From: Treponema sp.
GTDB lineage: Bacteria > Spirochaetota > Spirochaetia > Treponematales > Treponemataceae
Length of the DNA stretch: 64,000 bases
Assembly (NCBI GenBank): GCA_017645785.1
Contig: JAGCNW010000008.1
Span: 29,357-93,356, forward strand
Direction of reading: 5' to 3'
How positions within the stretch are numbered: position 1 is the stretch's first letter; each line of letters opens with the position of its first letter. Position numbers and translations under genes: made by a program. This document shows, one piece after another, positions 60,296 to 64,000 of the stretch. The notes below the pieces were generated by a model. It did not search any database. It saw only the letters and a list, made by a program, of their open reading frames with translations, and was not told where the DNA came from.

Positions 60296-60818
60296 TCCCT
60301 TGCCTCCTTCACCTTAAATATAAGGCCCTTCCCCTCAAAAGCCTCTACAAAACTCTTGTCAAATAAACAAAAATACCGTGTAATATGTATCGCACCCGCG
60401 ACATGGGCGGTCTGCCCCCAAAACTTGACCGGTCGCAAGACTGGATTACATTTTTTGGAGGCCAAGCTATGTAGGGAGCGACGGCAAAGCCGACAAAATG
60501 CTCCGGTGGAGCATTTTGAGCGAGTCTCCGAGCAGCTATGCTGCGAAGGCGTTGTCTTTATGAGACCTTGATGATGGCGCTTGCCATCATCAAACTTATT
60601 TACGACATACTTAGCGACCTCTTCCGAAGACGAGAAGAACGCAAGTAAAAAATAGCCCGTCCTGATAAAGTGTTGCGACTCCAGAACGGGCTTATAAACC
60701 ATAATGGGGGCAAGACGCTTGTCGCGGGTGCCCTTCTTTTTATAATATACACCATCCTCCTCCGCTTGTCAAGCAAAAGCTGCAGGGCCGCGGAAGCCAC
60801 ATGTTTTACTTTTACGGC
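60296..60818. other. Gap without convincing genes; contains hairpins
   Basis: 523 bp. No frame in it looks coding. It holds the promoter module at 60304-60332, a perfect 11-bp hairpin with 3-nt loop at 60494-60518 (CAAAATGCTCC, loop GGT, GGAGCATTTTG), and an imperfect inverted repeat at 60654-60692 (AGCCCGT with ACGGGCT). The flanks of the first hairpin (GAGCGACGGCAAAGCCGAC) look like mobile repeat DNA. Confidence 0.5.
60304..60332 (-). repeat. Duplicated promoter/RBS module in front of the DUF4160 gene
   Basis: 29 bp that match 61451-61479 at 26 positions (plus strand core CTCCTTC, TTAAATATAAG, TTCC). On the minus strand it contains a TATATT -10 box and a GAAGGAG ribosome binding site. Confidence 0.6.
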
Positions 60819-61228
60819 TCAATCTGCCATCAAAAACTCACTTGGCTCTATCACTTTTACAGGAGAAAGAGAAAAATCCTTTGGATTTCTTGTAATAATA
60901 TATTTTATACGATAGCGCTTCGCGCAATATGCTTGGAGAGCGTCCTCAAAATCTGGCATAGCGCCTGTAAAAGCAAAGCGTAAATCTTTTGGAGTCACTT
61001 TCGCAATTTTTAGAGTATTGATGAAATTTGAAACAGTTTTAATTGATTAGTCTTGTCAGAAAATTTGTTTCTTGTGATATACATAATGTCAGCGACGGAA
61101 ACCGTGGAAATAAAAACTTTGTCGCCGCGCAAAATCGCTTTCTTGTAACAAGAGATGGAATTCTCGCAAAATGGCTGTCTGTTTGTAAGAATGTCAATAG
61201 CGACATTCGTGTCAAGCAAAAGTCTCAT
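60819..61228 (-). pseudogene. PIN-domain toxin (VapC-like), frameshifted
   Basis: The first part from ATG 61228 reads MRLLLDTNVAIDILTNRQPF (PIN Asp in LLDTN) and ISTVSVADIMYITRNKFSD. It stops at 61010. A second frame, joined by a one-base shift near 61035-61050, continues NFINTLKIAKVTPKDL, PDFEDALQAYCAKRY and YIITRNPKDFS, with the second Asp group, and ends at 60819. The two halves together make a normal PIN protein of about 136 residues. As given, the toxin is broken; a sequencing error is the alternative. It overlaps its antitoxin gene by ATGA. Confidence 0.75.
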
Positions 61229-61440
61229 TGACGGGCGAGCCTCGCATTCTTAATTGACTGTTCATCAGTGTCAGAAGGAAGAATTCCAATTACAGCGCTC
61301 AGCGCGTCAAGTTTTTTTTGAATTCCGCGTGAAATTTTCTTTTCTTTTTTTTGAGGAAGAATTTTTATAGCTGACTTTTCCGCTTTTTCTTTATAAAAAG
61401 CCGGATTTGAAAAAAAATCAGCATAAGAAACTACAATCAT
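61225..61440 (-). CDS. Antitoxin of the PIN-domain module
   Basis: 71 residues, starting MIVVSYADFFSNPAFYKEKA, with a basic middle (PQKKEKKISRGIQKK) and an end LPSDTDEQSIKNARLARQ that resembles the toxin-binding tail of VapB/Phd-type antitoxins. The ATGA overlap with the PIN gene is typical for type II modules. The DNA-binding fold is not clear by eye. A strong promoter (61464-61492) precedes it. Should be able to repress its own promoter. Confidence 0.65.
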   Translation of the reverse strand: MIVVSYADFFSNPAFYKEKAEKSAIKILPQKKEKKISRGIQKKLDALSAVIGILPSDTDEQSIKNARLARQ

Positions 61441-61450
61441 TCTCTCTTGT

Positions 61451-61492
61451 CTCCTTCGCTTTAAATATAAGCCCCTTCCTTACAAATGTCAA
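61451..61492 (-). promoter_or_regulatory. Promoter of the PIN module
   Basis: On the minus strand a perfect TTGACA (61487-61492), a 17-bp spacer and TATATT (61464-61469). The part 61451-61479 is the duplicated module also seen at 60304-60332. Confidence 0.7.
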
Positions 61493-61559
61493 GCCAAAAA
61501 GCCCCCCGCCCCGCGCTTGTCAAGCCAACACCCTGCGGGGGCGAGCGAATGCGAAAGCG

Positions 61560-61796
61560 CTACGCCGCTTGGCGCGAAAAATCAGTAAGGAAAACTTCTC
61601 CGGCAATTTTTCTTGCGTTGCTTACAATTGACTCAAGTTTTTGCATTACTTCGTCAGTAAAATATTTTTCTCCGCAATCTGAACATTCCATGCAGGGAAC
61701 ATTTTTAACAATAACAATGCAATCTTTTAAGTCAACCATATAAGTTGTCGTAGTTTGAGAAACAGAACCATGCTTGCAAAAAAAACATTCGCTCAT
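61560..61796 (-). CDS. MqsA/YgiT-type zinc-finger antitoxin
   Basis: 78 residues. Two CxxC zinc motifs (CFFCKHG and CMECSDCGEKYF) with TTTYMVDLKDCIVIVKNVPC between them are the MqsA N-terminal family. The C-terminal DNA-binding helix-turn-helix of full MqsA is absent, as in many small members. The start overlaps the DUF4258 gene (ATGA). Likely the antitoxin of that gene's product. Confidence 0.85.
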   Translation of the reverse strand: MSECFFCKHGSVSQTTTTYMVDLKDCIVIVKNVPCMECSDCGEKYFTDEVMQKLESIVSNARKIAGEVFLTDFSRQAA

Positions 61797-62104
61797 ATTT
61801 TTCTCCTTGTCTTTAAGTCAGACTCAAATTTATCTTCGCTCGGAAAATATGCTGTTATTATCATAAGCATATCATCTTTTGCGCCAACAACGACATGCAA
61901 CGGCTCATTCTTTTGGCTACGCCCAAACACAAGACAACTTGGATGCGGAAAAGAATTTGGGTAGTCCTCTATGATTTCACCGTTTTCCAAACAACTCAGA
62001 ACATCAAGACGGCTTATCGCTCTTTTTTGCATCATCTGAGCGGAATGAAGAGACCAACCAATCTTGCGCTCGCCTAACAGCGACTTGATTTGAGCAATGT
62101 CCAT
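61793..62104 (-). CDS. DUF4258 protein, probable toxin partner
   Basis: 103 residues. WSLHSAQMMQKRAISRLDVL and GEIIEDYPNSFPHPSCLVFG are the DUF4258 blocks, ending with VVVGAKDDMLMIITAYFP. DUF4258 proteins fold like RelE/BrnT-type RNases and are usually encoded with a YgiT/MqsA-type antitoxin, as here. The gene has no Shine-Dalgarno sequence; its promoter lies so close that the mRNA is probably leaderless. Confidence 0.85.
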   Translation of the reverse strand: MDIAQIKSLLGERKIGWSLHSAQMMQKRAISRLDVLSCLENGEIIEDYPNSFPHPSCLVFGRSQKNEPLHVVVGAKDDMLMIITAYFPSEDKFESDLKTRRKI

Positions 62105-62113
62105 CTATTCAAA

Positions 62114-62141
62114 ATAATAGCACTTTTCAAAAAAAAGTCAA
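62114..62141 (-). promoter_or_regulatory. Promoter of the DUF4258/MqsA-like module
   Basis: On the minus strand TTGACT (62136-62141), a 16-bp spacer and TATTAT (62114-62119). The start is expected only a few bases before the ATG at 62104. Confidence 0.65.
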
Positions 62142-62166
62142 CCCAAACCCCCGCCGCGCTTGCGCG

Positions 62167-62216
62167 AGAACCGCTCGCAACAAACATCGCGGTCTTGCCA
62201 ACAACAACACGAGCGG
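62167..62216. repeat. Dispersed structured repeat family B, partial copy
   Basis: GAACCGCTCG, GCGGTCTTG and ACACGAGCGG are shared with the copies at 11983-12115 and 49367-49437; the first hairpin is missing. It lies directly after the stop of the surface protein gene. Confidence 0.5.
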
Positions 62217-62217
62217 A

Positions 62218-64000
62218 CTACGGGTTGACGCAAATGGCGGGAACAATGCCCTGTTTACCATTACTACCTGCAAAAGAAGGACAACCAGCTTTGTCAATTG
62301 TTCTGCAATTTGCATCGGATTCCAGACCGGAGTCAGGTTTGCTCGCCGAACGCGTGCGCCACTCAACATTGCCATTGTTATCTCCAATTAGCAAATTGCA
62401 GGCCTTTGAGTAATCTGTCGCGGTGCGTTTTTTGGCGGAATCGCCATTGGCCCAAATATCAAAGCCATAAGAAGTTCTTGTCAATTCCCGAATGCTCAGC
62501 AAGAAGACATAGTCGTCTGTGTCGTTGCCGCTATTAGTATTCGGAAGCATGCTGGCTCCCATCGAACTCCAATATGCATCGTTTTGGTTATCGTCGCTTG
62601 TGGATCTAGCGGTGTTGTCAACATGCGTTTGCGGTATTTTGCTTTTTTCATCGCTAGTAAAGGCCGCGTTGTAAAATTCTCCGCCCAACCACGCGCGCAA
62701 GGTCGAGTTTTCCCAATAGCTTCCAGCAGACTCGTTCCACTTTTTTGAGTCTATCGCGCTTTCGCAAAGCAAAAGCTTTTTGCCGTTGTAGTTGTCAGTC
62801 ACAACGCGCCACTTTATTGGCTCCACCTTAAAGAATTGGGTTGTCGTTCCGCCTTGGCCAATTTGATTGCCGTTGCTATATTTGTAACGGCTGTTATTGC
62901 CGTAAGCGTCTTCCGCAACTTCCGCGTACCATTCAAAGTCGCTTCCCAAATAATATGTAACGCTTCCGACAGTTTTTGTCTTGTTTTTATCAACTGTAAC
63001 GCCGTCCGCTATTACGGTCTGCGGCCATAAGCCAAAGGTCACGTAAGTTCCGCTTGTGCCGGCGGTGCCCGAAGTAGTTCCAGCGGGAAGAACTGTATAC
63101 GCTCCGCTCAAAGGCGGATGCCAATCCAATTCGCACGACTCGCTGTCGGCAAGGCATTGGACCATAGTTGTCGGCGGAACGCTGGCATGCCATGTTGACG
63201 GCAACGCAGGGCGAACCACACTGCCCCACTGGTCTTTTGTTCCCTGATAAGTGACAGTCGCCAAAGAGCTGCATCCGACAAACGCGCCGGCCGCAATTCC
63301 GTGCAAGTGGTCGGGGTCGCTTGGGCCTGTTATGCCGACGGGGATGGAAATGCTCGCCAAATTCTGGCAGCCGTTAAAGGCGTCCTCGCCTATGTACTGC
63401 GTGTTGGCGCCAAGGGTTACGCTGGCAAGGTTGTCGCAGTCTTTAAAGAGAGCGTCGACTACATATTCCATCCAGTCGGGCAGCTGTATCAAGAGCAAGG
63501 CCGAGCAGCCTTCAAAGTATCTGCCGTTGACGTATCTTGCTATATAGTCGGGTTCGCTTCCGTCGTCATCCATGCTGGTCGAGCGCGCGTCGAGGCTTAT
63601 GTAAACGTTGGAGGCGGCGTTCCTTATGGCGTCAGCCACTTTTGCAAGGCCGTCGTTTACAGTCGCGCCGTCAATTCCGATTCTTCTTGGGCCTACGGCG
63701 CCCTCGACTACAAATGGGTATGTCGTGCGGCTGGCCGCGGCGGGTATTCTAGATATGACTTCGGCCACAGTCTCGGCGCTTCTGTCGCAAGTCATCGAGA
63801 ACGAGGCCGGATGCGGCTGTCCAAGGAACGTAAGCGCGAGCTTCACGCTGTAAGGACCTGGGCTGGTCTCGCCGGCGGGTATCGAAACTGTAATCTTTCC
63901 GTCGCCTACTGTCCAAGGCAAATTCTCGTCGGCAGGGCTTCCGCCGTTCCACAGCTCCGCCTTTATGGAAACGGGCGAATCTTCGGCCAAGCCTGTGTAG
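62218..64000 (-). CDS. Leucine-rich-repeat (BspA-type) surface protein with C-terminal DUF6273-like domain, N-terminus outside the window
   Basis: At least 593 residues; the frame is open to the window edge. BspA-type LRR units appear as FEGCSALLLIQLPDWMEYVV, FKDCDNLASVTLGANTQYIG and FNGCQNLASISIPVGI. The C-terminal 250 residues (YVTFGLWPQTVI, WYAEVAEDAYG, PIKWRVVTDNYNGKKLLLCE, WENSTLRAWLGGEFYNAAF, ending GIVPAICVNP) form the domain common in Treponema surface proteins. Such proteins bind host or bacterial surfaces. The upstream part has bacterial Ig-like character (KITVSIPAGETSPGPYSVKL). Confidence 0.85.
   Translation of the reverse strand, partial: YTGLAEDSPVSIKAELWNGGSPADENLPWTVGDGKITVSIPAGETSPGPYSVKLALTFLGQPHPASFSMTCDRSAETVAEVISRIPAAASRTTYPFVVEGAVGPRRIGIDGATVNDGLAKVADAIRNAASNVYISLDARSTSMDDDGSEPDYIARYVNGRYFEGCSALLLIQLPDWMEYVVDALFKDCDNLASVTLGANTQYIGEDAFNGCQNLASISIPVGITGPSDPDHLHGIAAGAFVGCSSLATVTYQGTKDQWGSVVRPALPSTWHASVPPTTMVQCLADSESCELDWHPPLSGAYTVLPAGTTSGTAGTSGTYVTFGLWPQTVIADGVTVDKNKTKTVGSVTYYLGSDFEWYAEVAEDAYGNNSRYKYSNGNQIGQGGTTTQFFKVEPIKWRVVTDNYNGKKLLLCESAIDSKKWNESAGSYWENSTLRAWLGGEFYNAAFTSDEKSKIPQTHVDNTARSTSDDNQNDAYWSSMGASMLPNTNSGNDTDDYVFLLSIRELTRTSYGFDIWANGDSAKKRTATDYSKACNLLIGDNNGNVEWRTRSASKPDSGLESDANCRTIDKAGCPSFAGSNGKQGIVPAICVNP

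Noticed and set aside
60286..60702. 138-residue minus-strand frame in the TA island gap
   Set aside because: No family resemblance, unusual composition, and it covers a perfect hairpin and repeat-like DNA.
1..64000. tRNA, rRNA, riboswitch or prophage genes
   Set aside because: No clear cloverleaf, rRNA segment, known riboswitch core, integrase or phage structural gene was recognised by reading; small RNAs could have been missed.

Overview
The window looks like chromosomal DNA of a strictly anaerobic spirochaete, most likely a host-associated Treponema. The supporting genes are a flagellar-collar-like (FlcA) protein, a DUF2259 secreted protein, an oxygen-sensitive ribonucleotide reductase (nrdDG) as the only one seen, fermentation-type redox genes, a PotD-type polyamine system and relaxed spirochaetal lipoboxes. 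The genus call is inferred from gene content and recognised sequence style; no rRNA or tRNA gene was found here to confirm it.

Layout. 0-9.7 kb: cell-envelope and motility genes (partial U32 protease, lipoproteins, DUF2259 protein, CTP-type lipid kinase, a 1392-residue FlcA-like TPR protein). 9.7-18.4 kb: luxS, gltX, two overlapping HD-GYP genes, argR behind an XRE-cupin regulator, and a transglutaminase-like secreted protein. 18.7-28.4 kb: galT, azlCD, a polyamine ABC operon with two substrate-binding proteins (potABCDD'), a Holliday-junction-nuclease-like membrane protein and a PflX-type radical SAM protein. 28.5-37.6 kb: glycogen/maltodextrin enzymes (malQ, then a GH13 protein ending in a histone-H1-like tail), then nrdDG under tandem NrdR boxes.

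37.7-49.4 kb is the most striking part: one 11-gene minus-strand operon, mdh-fumC-hdrB-hdrC-hdrA-flxD-flxC-flxB-flxA-frdB-frdA. It joins the reductive succinate branch (oxaloacetate to malate to fumarate to succinate) to a complete HdrABC-FlxABCD electron-bifurcating module and a soluble-looking fumarate reductase without membrane anchor. I propose that NADH is bifurcated to ferredoxin and fumarate. A perfect CRP-type palindrome lies upstream of its promoter.

49.4-58.0 kb: a STAS antagonist with one canonical and one degenerate PP2C/SpoIIE-type phosphatase, then grpE-dnaK-dnaJ. 58.1-62.2 kb is an accessory island of decayed and intact toxin-antitoxin modules: an Rpn nuclease and an Rpn remnant, a type III ToxIN locus with two 36-nt antitoxin repeats and a truncated toxin, DUF4160/DUF2442, a frameshifted PIN toxin with antitoxin, and a DUF4258/MqsA-like pair. 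The window ends inside a leucine-rich-repeat surface protein.

Three dispersed repeat families and one large palindrome occupy the intergenic spaces. Several genes have a -10 box only 6-9 nt before the start codon and no Shine-Dalgarno sequence, suggesting leaderless mRNAs.
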